A stretch of DNA of 38,049 bases from a virus. The number at the start of each line of letters is the position of its first letter. The first letter of the stretch is position 1. The notes beneath the pieces were generated by a model. The model worked only from the letters and a program-made list of their open reading frames with translations, was not told where the DNA came from and made no database searches. The translations under genes were made by a program, and so were the position numbers. The stretch is from IMG/VR virus record IMGVR_UViG_3300042914_004380, positions 1 to 38,049 of that record. One strand, written 5' to 3'. Positions 16,165 through 23,734 of the stretch are shown here, piece after piece.

Positions 16165-16830
16165 ATGAAATCTTTTTTTCGCGCAATTGAATTAATTCGC
16201 AATTACGAAGGTTTCAGTGAAAAAGCGTATCCAGACCCCAAAACAGGAGGAGCGCCCTATACGTTTGGTTATGGAACCCAATTTTACCCTGACGGTTCGC
16301 CCGTTTTAAGAGGGCACTGTTGCACCAAAGAGAAAGCGTTGGAATACCTGGAATATGAACTACAAAATATCAGCGAAGATTTAGAAAAAATTAATTTAAT
16401 CTTAGAGCCAACCATGAAAGAAGCACTTGTTTCTTTTGTGCATTCCATCGGTTGGCAACCATTCTTGTATTCCGAACTGATCGACTGCATTGCAAATGAG
16501 AATTGGTATGGTGTTGCAGCGGAAATGTCACGCTGGATCTTTGATGAAGACCATCGTGTCATTGGGGGGCTGATCGACAGACGCAGGGAAGAAGTTGAGT
16601 TATTCCTATCAGAAGTAGAGGATTGCCCCTGGAGTTCCACAGAGGTTTTATTGACCGCATTTCGGAATTACACAGCATCCAAAAAGCAAGTCAATGCTAT
16701 TCGCAAATTGGAAAAAAACGTGAATCCTTATTTGCTGGCTGAGTTTGCAAACGAATTTGACATCGTTTCTGACCCCTGGAATTTAAATTCCGAACATCGT
16801 TCTATTTTATCTACTGAAGATTGGGATTAG
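16165..16830 (+). CDS. GH24 lysozyme (endolysin-type muramidase)
   Basis: 221 aa from the ATG at 16165 (229 aa if the TTG at 16141 is used). Residues 5-160 are a T4-lysozyme-like domain: IRNYEGFSEKAYPD, with the catalytic Glu followed 9 residues later by the catalytic Asp, as in T4 E11/D20. TFGYGTQ, a helical middle and a late RRREEVELF segment follow. It hydrolyses the MurNAc-GlcNAc bond in peptidoglycan. The extra 60 C-terminal residues are helical and unrecognised. No signal peptide is visible, so release would need a holin or another route. Start choice is complicated by the hairpin just upstream. Confidence 0.85.
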   Translation: MKSFFRAIELIRNYEGFSEKAYPDPKTGGAPYTFGYGTQFYPDGSPVLRGHCCTKEKALEYLEYELQNISEDLEKINLILEPTMKEALVSFVHSIGWQPFLYSELIDCIANENWYGVAAEMSRWIFDEDHRVIGGLIDRRREEVELFLSEVEDCPWSSTEVLLTAFRNYTASKKQVNAIRKLEKNVNPYLLAEFANEFDIVSDPWNLNSEHRSILSTEDWD

Positions 16831-16856
16831 AATCATTGAATAGACTCAGGTCATCC

Positions 16857-17153
16857 ATGGAGCGATCAGCCGAAGCACGAGGGTTTGAACTTCCTTTAGA
16901 GCTGCAATTCGCCATGCGAAAAGCAGAAATCCAGTCTGAGGAAATGACCTGGGACGAATTAAGAATTGCCCTGCTTAACCTGTATCACCAGCGGTTACTT
17001 GAGTGGCAAGCAGTCAAAGAAATACTGGCAGATGAAAACATCCAACTTGACATGGATGTTCCCACGGAATTAGAGCTGGCCGAACTGGCCGCCGCCTGTT
17101 TCGCAGCTGACTACGACGAAGACGAAGACGACGACCCGTTTCAGGTTGCCTAA
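16857..17153 (+). CDS. NblA-like protein with acidic C-terminal tail
   Basis: 98 aa from ATG 16857; in-frame TTGs at 16821 and 16836 would extend it. The core LPLELQFAMRKAEIQSEEM...LLNLYHQRLLEWQAVKEIL aligns by eye with NblA (pattern E-x-F-x-x-R, then M-T/S, then L-Y-x-Q and a second helix): two short antiparallel helices. NblA directs phycobilisome proteins to Clp proteolysis in starving cyanobacteria, and freshwater cyanophages are known to carry nblA. Here a tail DMDVPTELELAELAA and a very acidic end (DYDEDEDDD) follow, which ordinary NblA lacks. Convergent with, and overlapping by 4 nt, the DUF3310 gene. Homology is suggestive, not proven. Confidence 0.55.
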   Translation: MERSAEARGFELPLELQFAMRKAEIQSEEMTWDELRIALLNLYHQRLLEWQAVKEILADENIQLDMDVPTELELAELAAACFAADYDEDEDDDPFQVA

Positions 17154-17632
17154 CCAGGCTCTTCTAATTCAATAAGGCGCTCAAGGTACCACCTTGCCTT
17201 TTTAAGGGACTCCAAGCCGCCCTTATGGCGCTCTCGCCACACATACTTAGCAATACACCCCTTCAAATAACCGCGATATTCTTCGTGGCTTAACTGTGCT
17301 TCAATTGCTTCAATGCACTCAACACCACCGTCCGTGTAATGGGAAGGATGATTGACGACATCTTCTTGAATAATCGGTTTTGTCAGCCAGGGGACCGGGC
17401 AAACACCGTCTTTACACTCAGATTCTTCTACCGGAGTAAACCACGGCGCTTCGCTGACAGAGCGCCCTCGCTCGTTTGATCCGCTGGAGGAAGAACCAAT
17501 AGTTTTGCTTTCGGCATCGGCAGCGTCCCAGGATACCGGCTCGCTTCTTCCACGCTCGGAATATAACCGGTCTTCCCTGGCCGATCCATCCCCTCCAATG
17601 CCAGATTCGTTCTCTCGAGTCCCTGCTCGCAT
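17150..17632 (-). CDS. DUF3310-type protein, N-terminal frame uncertain
   Basis: 160 aa from the ATG at 17632 (192 aa from a TTG at 17728). The C-terminal 70 residues are a DUF3310 unit: VVNHPSHYTDGGVECIEAIE, then YRGYLKGCIAKYVWRERHKGG, then a helix LESLKKARWYLERLIELEE. Such small proteins are common in phages near nucleotide-metabolism genes; the function is unknown. No ATG, GTG or TTG occurs in this frame between 17632 and the conserved domain, while another frame (17428-17778) reads as plausible protein over the N-terminal part. Either the genes overlap by 205 nt or the two are one product joined by a frameshift. Confidence 0.6.
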   Translation of the reverse strand: MRAGTRENESGIGGDGSAREDRLYSERGRSEPVSWDAADAESKTIGSSSSGSNERGRSVSEAPWFTPVEESECKDGVCPVPWLTKPIIQEDVVNHPSHYTDGGVECIEAIEAQLSHEEYRGYLKGCIAKYVWRERHKGGLESLKKARWYLERLIELEEPG

Positions 17633-17778
17633 GCTGCTAATCCACGGTTGTACATATCGTACAACGGAACATCGTTCTCTGCATTGTCCAGAGGGGCACC
17701 AAAGTCCTCTTCTGTCAGACAACGACAACGAACTTCGTCTTGTACAAAACTATCTAAGAAACCAGCAGCGCCGTGCAT
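17428..17778 (-). CDS. Acidic small protein overlapping the DUF3310 gene
   Basis: 116 aa, ATG start, the first gene transcribed leftward from the 17779-17817 divergent gap. The first 85 residues look like real protein (SFVQDEVRCRCLTEEDFGAP and LYDMYNRGLAACEQGLE, acidic with hydrophobic spacing). The last 25 look like a random tail (SAKRRGLLR). It overlaps the DUF3310 frame by 205 nt and ends just before the conserved domain, so it may be the true N-terminus of one frameshifted product. A -1 shift links the two frames, but no classic slippery heptamer was found. Confidence 0.5.
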   Translation of the reverse strand: MHGAAGFLDSFVQDEVRCRCLTEEDFGAPLDNAENDVPLYDMYNRGLAACEQGLERTNLALEGMDRPGKTGYIPSVEEASRYPGTLPMPKAKLLVLPPADQTSEGALSAKRRGLLR

Positions 17779-17817
17779 GGGATATAGGTTTTATATACCT
17801 TCAATTACAATATTAAC
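17779..17817. promoter_or_regulatory. Divergent intergenic region
   Basis: 39 nt between a leftward and a rightward gene, AT-rich (ATATAGG, TTATATACC, ATTACAATATT). It must hold starts for both directions or lie within longer transcripts. TATATA-like elements on both strands could be -10 boxes; none is convincing. Confidence 0.3.
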
Positions 17818-18192
17818 ATGGCAGATGTATACAGCTCCCGCTATGATCCTCGGCAGTTCTCTGGTACGTCCGGAGCCGAGGTATCTGACTTAAGGCCTGA
17901 ACAGGCTTACGACACCGACTTGCGTCGCGTTGATCCTGAACAAAGGGGAAATGTTGCCCCCATCAATGACGATCAAAGTCGTATTGCCAAATTCATGCGA
18001 GCCGCAAAAAGCGCTGGTAAGTTTCGCCAACAAGCTTTAGTCAACGAGCCGACCATTCGCGGCAAAACGCCCAGGACAGAAGCTTCAATCGCTGGTACCA
18101 CCCTACCAAGTCAAGGTGATCGCTTCGGAAGGGGCGGTGGCACAAATTATGCCAACAAGCCCCAACCTAGATTTGGCCGTCCGTTTGGTTAA
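17818..18192 (+). CDS. Disordered hypothetical protein
   Basis: 124 aa, polar and Gly/Arg/Gln-rich, probably mostly disordered (for example DLRPEQAYDTDLRRVDPEQR and FRQQALVNEPTIRGKTPRTE), ending in Gly/Pro/Arg-rich sequence FGRGGG...RFGRPFG. It is the lone + strand gene in a - strand block, abutting the dCTP deaminase stop with no spacer. Not recognised; a small virion protein is possible. Confidence 0.6.
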   Translation: MADVYSSRYDPRQFSGTSGAEVSDLRPEQAYDTDLRRVDPEQRGNVAPINDDQSRIAKFMRAAKSAGKFRQQALVNEPTIRGKTPRTEASIAGTTLPSQGDRFGRGGGTNYANKPQPRFGRPFG

Positions 18193-18780
18193 TTAAGCCC
18201 GAGAAAACACCACTTGCTTTTCTTGGTTTTGATACTTGCCTTTGCGATCTTGGTAGGTGACATGACACGGGTTTCCGCGATAGAAAAGCAATTGTGTAAT
18301 CCCCTCGTCAGCGTAAATGCGATTAAAGAGTCCGGTGCAGTTGCTGATTTCCAAAGTCAAGTAACCTTCCCAGCCTGATTCGGCGGGTGTGATGTTGACC
18401 AGGATCCCAGAGCGAGCATAGGTTGACTTGCCGACAGCAACAACGGTTACATCACGCGGAAGTTTCAATCGCTCTTGGGCCACACCCAAACAATAGCCGT
18501 ATGGCGGCAGTAAAAAATATTGGCCTTTCTCGTCTTCCAGCAATTCGGCAGGCTTCAAGATGTTCTTATCGAAATCCTTGGGGTCACAATCACCGGATTG
18601 AACCTTGCCAAAAATTAAGCATTGCTTGGGAGACAAGCGAATGTCATAGCCGTAGGAACTCAATCCATAGCTCAAGATCTTTTGTCCGTTTTTTTCACTG
18701 ATAAGACGATCTTGAAACGGAGAGATCATCTCTTCTTCTTCCGCAAGTTTCTTGATTTCCCAGTCGGCCAGAACAGACAT
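18193..18780 (-). CDS. dcd: dCTP deaminase family protein
   Basis: 195 aa, about the normal family length. Contains the diagnostic block GKSTYARSGILVNITPAESG and LTLEISNCTG (residues 117-150), where the Ser/Arg of KSTYAR bind nucleotide and the Glu of TLEISN is the catalytic residue of the dCTP deaminase/dUTPase fold. SSYGYDIRLSP near residue 41 is the usual N-terminal subunit-contact segment. The enzyme converts dCTP to dUTP (or dUMP if bifunctional) and so feeds dTTP synthesis for phage DNA. Product specificity cannot be told from the sequence. It is the last gene of its leftward cluster. Confidence 0.88.
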   Translation of the reverse strand: MSVLADWEIKKLAEEEEMISPFQDRLISEKNGQKILSYGLSSYGYDIRLSPKQCLIFGKVQSGDCDPKDFDKNILKPAELLEDEKGQYFLLPPYGYCLGVAQERLKLPRDVTVVAVGKSTYARSGILVNITPAESGWEGYLTLEISNCTGLFNRIYADEGITQLLFYRGNPCHVTYQDRKGKYQNQEKQVVFSRA

Positions 18781-18806
18781 AAGTCTTGGATTGTCAGGTG
18801 TTAAAT

Positions 18807-19397
18807 CTAAACTAAAACACGCCCTTTTGGAGAATAGATCTTGATAAATTTCTCAGTTGCGGCACTTGCATCTCCCTGGGGCTGAAGGTAAACAACTAAT
18901 GATGTACAAGTCCGCTTCCGCGTCATTCCCGTGCTTGAATTGCAATTCAAAATAGGTGGAGTACGCAAGATGCAAACAGGAAAATCAAAGATCTTCTGTT
19001 CGTAACGAATCATGTCAGGGCAGTTGGTAAAATAAAGCCCTTGATTTACTTCCCCCTTTAACCATTCTTTGTAGAGACGACGAAACCATACGGCATGGGA
19101 CGAGGACAAAGACGGAGAAGAAGCCCTAGTTTTTTTCCATCGCTCATTCTTCTTGTCAAAAAAATATGCGCCAGCGGGAGGAAACAAGTACACATTCCCA
19201 AACCACTCTTGAACGTTTAGTCCATCGTCCAAAGGTGTATAGAACTTTTCAGCATTGACATGTTCATTGGCAACCTTGGAACTTGCAGGGTCAAGCTCGA
19301 TGCCACCCATCAGCTCATGCGCCGATGCAATCAAATCGTAATTGCTGATCCATTCGCGGTCTTCATTTAGACCTTTATAAACGCTTGCAAGACCCAT
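18807..19397 (-). CDS. Phage Dam-like N6-adenine methyltransferase, altered catalytic motif
   Basis: 196 aa. The first 70 residues match the phage N-6-adenine methyltransferase (Dam, PF05869-like) pattern: helix YDLIASAHELMGGIELDPASSKVANEHV, then KFYTPLDDGLNVQEWFGNVYLFPPAG. In active enzymes the last part reads NPPY or DPPY; here it is FPPA, so the first residue and the aromatic are both changed. An insertion with a KKNERWKKT stretch follows. The C-terminal half keeps a plausible AdoMet-fold order (NCPDMIRYEQKIFDFPVCI). It might methylate adenine to shield phage DNA, or have lost activity. TAATG overlap with the 128-aa gene. Confidence 0.65.
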   Translation of the reverse strand: MGLASVYKGLNEDREWISNYDLIASAHELMGGIELDPASSKVANEHVNAEKFYTPLDDGLNVQEWFGNVYLFPPAGAYFFDKKNERWKKTRASSPSLSSSHAVWFRRLYKEWLKGEVNQGLYFTNCPDMIRYEQKIFDFPVCILRTPPILNCNSSTGMTRKRTCTSLVVYLQPQGDASAATEKFIKIYSPKGRVLV

Positions 19398-19783
19398 TAC
19401 TTTTCTGTTGTCTTGTTGTAATCAATTTCAAAATAACGTATTCCTTCTGCATCATTAATGACGTAACCAGCTTTTTCTTCCGGATCAATCTTTTGTGCTG
19501 CTTCCAAAATGCGTCGAAAGCTTTCGGCTAGATCACCGTTATTTTCTTTTTCACAACTTTCCTGGGCCGAATGGATTTCCTTGAGTGTCCAGTAAAACAT
19601 TGAGCGCCCTTTGTCTTCAGGCTGGAAGACCATGACGCCAGGTCCTTCGAGTTGCCACAGCTTGAAGTATTGCTGCCCCATGTCGCCAAGAATTAACTTA
19701 ATGGTGGCATCAAGCATCTTGGCTTTGGTATTGTCAAGATCAGGGCCGATGACCGAAGCAACAAGTTTTTCGCGTCTGTTCAT
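19397..19783 (-). CDS. Hypothetical protein in methylase cluster
   Basis: 128 aa, mixed alpha/beta, acidic at the C-terminus. It has an N-terminal helix (MNRREKLVASVIGPDLDNTK), a central beta segment QLEGPGVMVFQPEDKGRSMF and helix ESFRRILEAAQKIDPEEKAG. It is linked by an ATGA overlap upstream and a TAATG overlap downstream, so translation is coupled across three genes. Not recognised. Confidence 0.65.
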   Translation of the reverse strand: MNRREKLVASVIGPDLDNTKAKMLDATIKLILGDMGQQYFKLWQLEGPGVMVFQPEDKGRSMFYWTLKEIHSAQESCEKENNGDLAESFRRILEAAQKIDPEEKAGYVINDAEGIRYFEIDYNKTTEK

Positions 19784-20238
19784 TTTTCAATCAACCCCTG
19801 CTTGACTAACGATTCTAAAAGTTTTGGGAGAGGTTCGTAGATTACCACTAATTTCCCTAAGTTCCCACGTTTTTTAATTAGTTTTCCTTTTTCGTCTTTT
19901 AATTTGTCAAATTCACCGGATCGAATCAAGTATTCCGCTACACATCGCAAGCGTCTTTTCAGCGGCAATTCCGCTTGTGGGAATTTACTGCAAATAGTAT
20001 CTGGCTTCAAATCTCGAAACGCAAGCCGAAGACGATTCGCTAGCGTCATTCCAAGATTCGCATCCTCCTCTTCGTAGTTCTTAAGGTTTTCCAAATATCT
20101 TCTCAAGCAGCCGTCATCAAAGGACCCTTCGGGAGGCAAGAACATAGCAAGTTGTTGCGACAGAGATTCCGGCAAAAGCTCCCGGTGATTTTCAAGCGTC
20201 ACCGCTGAAATGTCAATGTTTTTAAAACGATGCGCCAT
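19780..20238 (-). CDS. Helical hypothetical protein
   Basis: 152 aa, all helical, alternating acid/base (for example RLAFRDLKPDTICSKFPQAE, then LKRRLRCVAEYLIRSGEFDK). Its final 30 residues could form a winged-helix-like beta-hairpin then helix. Coupled to the HTH gene by TAATG upstream and to the next gene by ATGA. Not recognised. Confidence 0.65.
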   Translation of the reverse strand: MAHRFKNIDISAVTLENHRELLPESLSQQLAMFLPPEGSFDDGCLRRYLENLKNYEEEDANLGMTLANRLRLAFRDLKPDTICSKFPQAELPLKRRLRCVAEYLIRSGEFDKLKDEKGKLIKKRGNLGKLVVIYEPLPKLLESLVKQGLIEK

Positions 20239-20651
20239 TATTCCCTTAATGCCTCACGGTGCAGCTGATACATGCTCGGCTGGCCATACATATCGGTTAA
20301 ACCGACCTTGCGGTTATTGGCAAACGATTGGATCAGCGCGTTCCAAGGGATTCGAATCACCGCCTTCTTGGTGGGATCTACCATGATGTTGACGTATTGA
20401 ATCCCTTCTTTCCAACCCTTTTCAGGATTGCTGCGCCCCATGGAGATCCAGTTGCGAATTGTTTGGTCCGATACATTCAGGCGACGGGCGCATTCCTCTG
20501 TTGAAAGATATTCATCTGCAAACAGTTCTGGATTAATTGCCTTGGCGCCGTCGTTTTGATATTGAACATTCCACATCGAACTCAAAATATTTTTGATCCC
20601 CTTGAGTTCCCGTGCAATATCTTCTAATCCTTTCCGAATTCCGTAAGCCAT
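20238..20651 (-). CDS. HTH DNA-binding protein (MerR/excisionase-type)
   Basis: 137 aa from the ATG at 20651; a TTG at 20660 is possible. Residues 48-75 carry an HTH: LSTEECARRLNVSDQTIRNWIS, the usual excisionase/MerR-like DNA-recognition helix, followed by a wing-like beta segment (GIQYVNIMVDPTKKAVIRIP). The N-terminal 40 residues are a charged helix. It is the first gene of the leftward cluster with the methylase and deaminase and faces the + strand membrane-protein gene, so it could regulate this divergent region. Family inferred from the motif. Confidence 0.7.
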   Translation of the reverse strand: MAYGIRKGLEDIARELKGIKNILSSMWNVQYQNDGAKAINPELFADEYLSTEECARRLNVSDQTIRNWISMGRSNPEKGWKEGIQYVNIMVDPTKKAVIRIPWNALIQSFANNRKVGLTDMYGQPSMYQLHREALRE

Positions 20652-20703
20652 TCTCTTCAAAACTTTTTAAAATGCTAGTGTATTTTCAAATGTTTTGCAT
20701 CCC

Positions 20704-21024
20704 ATGGACGAACAGGTTTCGCCAAGCACTCCGCCAGCCCCCCAGCCGATGTCTGGTTTTAATGAGATCACACCTCAAGCCTTGGAGGCCATGAAGGCCC
20801 GTGCCCGTGAAATGGCCATTCAACAAGTCATGTCCCAACCTGGCGCGACTCAAGGAAATGTTCCGTATGCACCCCCCTCGAAAGTAGTGTATGTACGTCG
20901 TAATTTAACAGTGGCCGAATTAATTCTTGTCTTTGCCATTGCCTGCGGTCTTGTCACAGGTGTTCAAGCCAGCTGGAACTTCGTATCAAACATGATTCCG
21001 CGCCTTGAAATTCGAGTTAAATAG
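20704..21024 (+). CDS. Single-pass membrane protein
   Basis: 106 aa from ATG 20704 (TTG 20695 adds three). The N-terminal 65 residues are Pro/Gln-rich and soluble. One clear membrane segment at about 73-92 (LTVAELILVFAIACGLVTGV) is followed by a short basic tail. A one-TM small protein in phage could be a holin or pinholin-like component or a host-membrane modifier. Its place before the fibre gene does not decide. No lysis gene lies next to it. Confidence 0.6.
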   Translation: MDEQVSPSTPPAPQPMSGFNEITPQALEAMKARAREMAIQQVMSQPGATQGNVPYAPPSKVVYVRRNLTVAELILVFAIACGLVTGVQASWNFVSNMIPRLEIRVK

Positions 21025-21038
21025 CTTAAACACAGGTC

Positions 21039-21060
21039 TCCTATAATTCAATTTATAGGA
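21039..21060 (+). promoter_or_regulatory. TATAAT inside a perfect palindrome, upstream of fibre gene
   Basis: TCCTATAA (21039-21046), a TTCAAT loop, and TTATAGGA (21053-21060) form a perfect 8-bp inverted repeat. TATAAT (21042-21047) lies inside its left arm, 33 nt before the GTG at 21075. This could be a promoter overlapping an operator, or a hairpin in the fibre mRNA leader. Confidence 0.45.
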
Positions 21061-21074
21061 TTTGTGCTTGCGTA

Positions 21075-23360
21075 GTGGCCAATAGGCGGATAACAGAACT
21101 TCCTGCAATTTCTTCGTCAAATATCAATGACGACGACCTTCTCATGGTCGTAGATGTTGCAGAAGTTGATCCGGGACTAAAAAATAAAAAATTAACGTTT
21201 ACAAATACCAAACAATATTTTAATAATTATTACCTTCAGTTAACTGGCGGTACGGTTGCGGGGTCTTTAACTGTTGAAGGCTCTCTGTCCATTAGCGGTG
21301 CTTTCAACCTAGCGAATGTTAACGTTACACAAACAGGTACGTTTAGTTACCTAGTTGTCAATAGTGGCACCGTACTTAGCGGCACAACAAGTGGCGTTAC
21401 TTTTACCGGTGATACATTTGCCGGTTTAAACCTTAATGCATCCACGGGTAATATTACAACTTTAACAGTTGGCACAGAAACTGTTGGTACAGGTGATTTT
21501 ACTCGCGTAAGCGGTGTAACTGTAACGGGGACAACCGGCTTATTTAGCGTTGTTACTGGACAAACAATCACTGGTGCCACTGGTTTATTTTCTAGTCTTA
21601 GCGGGACAAATATTACCGGTGTATCCGGTGTTTTTACAACACAAGTCTCTGGTCTTACCGTCACAGGCAGCACCGGTTTATTTGCAAACTTAACTGGTGT
21701 ATCCGGGGTATTTACAACCAGAGTATCTGGTTTAACTGTTACAGGTGCCACCGGTTTATTTGGTCAAGTAACTGGCGTTTCAGGTATTTTTACAACGCAA
21801 GTTTCAGGTTTAACAGTCACTGGATCTACTGGTTTATTTGCAAACTTAACCGGTGTTTCCGGCACATTCACAACTAGGGTATCTGGTCTAACCGTCACAG
21901 GTACTACCGGTTTATTTAGAACCATCACAGGCTCTGGCGCAACTTTTACCACTAGTGTTTCTGGCTCAACAATTACCGGAGACGCAGGTCAGTTTTCAAA
22001 TATTACAGGTGTTTCTGGCGTCTTTACAACACAATTATCCGGCAGTGTCCTAACGGGAGATACAGGAAGGTTTACGACAATTACTGGTGCAACTGGTATT
22101 TATACCGCAAGACTTTCCGGTGCAACAATTACGGGTGTTAGTGGTTTATTCCAACGCATTGAAGCGTTGACAGGTGTTTTTACAAACACTCTTACTATTC
22201 CAGCAATCAGTACAACTGGCGACATTACAGCTGCCGGAAACCTATTGATTAGCGGTAGTGGTACCATCTCAACCAACCTTGTTGTTAGCGGTACTGTTTC
22301 CGGCGGTACAATCACAGGAATTACCGGGATATTTGGAGAGTTAAACGGCAACGAGATTTATGGCGCAACATCTATTTCCGGTGCAACAATTACAGGCGCT
22401 TCTGGAAACTTCACAAGACTTACTGCCGTTACAGGTGTTTTTACAACAACATTAAGTGGAGCAACAATAACCGGATCTACGGTTAATGCAACAACAGGAA
22501 ACTTTGTTTCTGGTAACTTTACCCGGGTTTCCGGTACCACGATCACAGGCGTAACTGGTCTTTTTGAAGCATTTACGGCTACCACTGGTACATTTACATC
22601 TCAACTATCGGGTGCTTTAATTACCGGTGTTACAGGACAGTTTCAAGCGCTCACCGGAATCTCTGGGACATTCACAAACACTTTATCTGGAGCTGTTGTA
22701 ACTGGGGATATTGGCCAGTTTGCAAATATCACCGGTGCATCAGGTGTTTTTACAACACAGCTTTCAGGTGCTTTAATCACTGGTACAAACGCTGCTTTTA
22801 GTAATATCACCGGCGTCAGTGGCGTCTTTACTACACGAGTTTCTGGCGCAACAATTACAGGCGCCACCGGTCTGTTCACCAGAATAACTGGTTGCACCGG
22901 TGTTTTCACTGATGCGTTATCGGGTGAATTTGTATTTGGAGAAGCCGCTACTTTCAATTACATCACTGGTTCCACACGAGTAGAAGCCCAAAACATCTCG
23001 GGTGGAACAATCACTGGTAATTATTTAAGCGCAGGTGGAGTTACCGGTGTTACCGGTATCTTTACCAATCTTTCCGGGGCAACCATCACCGGTCAAACGA
23101 TTAACGTTACAACGATTAATGCAACGACTGGTAATATTACATTCGCTAACTTCACCCAAACAACAACAGGTAGTATTCAGGTTAGCGGCAGTGGATTATT
23201 TGGTGGTGCTCTTCAGTCTTTAATCTTTGAAAATAAAATAGCAATTAATAGCGGTGTGACAATTGGCAGCGGCTACAACGGACTATCTGCTGGTCCTGTG
23301 TCTATTGATTCAGGCGTCACAGTTGTTGTGCCTTCAGGTAGTTATTGGCGCATTGTGTAG
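21075..23360 (+). CDS. Repeat-built tail fibre / virion adhesin
   Basis: 761 aa, GTG start. The N-terminus (RRITELPAISSSNINDDDLL ... DPGLKNKKLTF) resembles virion-anchoring ends of cyanophage fibre proteins. Residues 150-660 are built from about 26-aa repeats with consensus GVFTTxVSGxTITGATGLFxxITGVS, more than ten recognisable copies, several diverged. The regular Gly/Thr/Ser/Val spacing suggests a beta-helix or beta-roll shaft, probably trimeric. The C-terminus ends SIDSGVTVVVPSGSYWRIV. It would form a side or tail fibre contacting the host. A promoter-like palindrome lies just upstream, and a series of small similar genes follows. Confidence 0.75.
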   Translation: MANRRITELPAISSSNINDDDLLMVVDVAEVDPGLKNKKLTFTNTKQYFNNYYLQLTGGTVAGSLTVEGSLSISGAFNLANVNVTQTGTFSYLVVNSGTVLSGTTSGVTFTGDTFAGLNLNASTGNITTLTVGTETVGTGDFTRVSGVTVTGTTGLFSVVTGQTITGATGLFSSLSGTNITGVSGVFTTQVSGLTVTGSTGLFANLTGVSGVFTTRVSGLTVTGATGLFGQVTGVSGIFTTQVSGLTVTGSTGLFANLTGVSGTFTTRVSGLTVTGTTGLFRTITGSGATFTTSVSGSTITGDAGQFSNITGVSGVFTTQLSGSVLTGDTGRFTTITGATGIYTARLSGATITGVSGLFQRIEALTGVFTNTLTIPAISTTGDITAAGNLLISGSGTISTNLVVSGTVSGGTITGITGIFGELNGNEIYGATSISGATITGASGNFTRLTAVTGVFTTTLSGATITGSTVNATTGNFVSGNFTRVSGTTITGVTGLFEAFTATTGTFTSQLSGALITGVTGQFQALTGISGTFTNTLSGAVVTGDIGQFANITGASGVFTTQLSGALITGTNAAFSNITGVSGVFTTRVSGATITGATGLFTRITGCTGVFTDALSGEFVFGEAATFNYITGSTRVEAQNISGGTITGNYLSAGGVTGVTGIFTNLSGATITGQTINVTTINATTGNITFANFTQTTTGSIQVSGSGLFGGALQSLIFENKIAINSGVTIGSGYNGLSAGPVSIDSGVTVVVPSGSYWRIV

Positions 23361-23364
23361 ACGT

Positions 23365-23370
23365 TATAAT
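23365..23370 (+). promoter_or_regulatory. TATAAT element
   Basis: Perfect TATAAT 24 nt before the ATG at 23389, in the 28-nt gap after the fibre gene. No -35 box is visible. A member of the same putative promoter family as at 6690, 8799 and 21042. Confidence 0.35.
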
Positions 23371-23388
23371 AAAAAATAAAAGAACACA

Positions 23389-23733
23389 ATGTCATACGGA
23401 ACAGCCAAAGTCGATACGCTGGCATACACAACAATTACCGGAGAAACTACGGTTTTAGTTTCTGGTATTTACAACGTTGCCAGTACCGTTAGTGTTTTTG
23501 ATCCTGTTACAAAAAACATTTCAACAACAGGCGTTATCTCCGGAAGTGTTTATAAAGTCAGTGGCAACGTAACTGTTATCAGCGGTTCAGGAGATATTCG
23601 TCCCTACGGTCTATATTCCTTTCCTACGATCACTGGCGTATCTGGACAAGTGCTTAGGACAAACGCAGACGGAACAACGTCCTGGACGGAGCCCACAACA
23701 CTTACCACTGCAAAAACTATTGCCTTGAACTGA
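23389..23733 (+). CDS. Small virion-type protein A (fibre-associated)
   Basis: 114 aa, beta-rich, Thr/Ser/Val/Gly. It shares with the next gene the ordered motif DPxTxNISTTGxISGxxYKxSGNVTVISGxGxIxPYGLY (here residues 38-79), so these two are tandem paralogs. Sequence style (VSGI, TITG) also matches the fibre's repeats. Likely a small adhesin or fibre accessory; not recognised beyond that. Confidence 0.65.
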   Translation: MSYGTAKVDTLAYTTITGETTVLVSGIYNVASTVSVFDPVTKNISTTGVISGSVYKVSGNVTVISGSGDIRPYGLYSFPTITGVSGQVLRTNADGTTSWTEPTTLTTAKTIALN

Positions 23734-23734
23734 A

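Noticed and set aside
20704-21024. Naming the one-TM protein a holin
   Set aside because: One membrane segment and no adjacent endolysin; position and sequence do not separate a holin from other small membrane proteins.
21347-22957. Several - strand frames over the fibre gene (VTPVTV-type repeats)
   Set aside because: They are reverse-complement shadows of the fibre's repeats; the + frame has the virion-type N-terminus and intact length.
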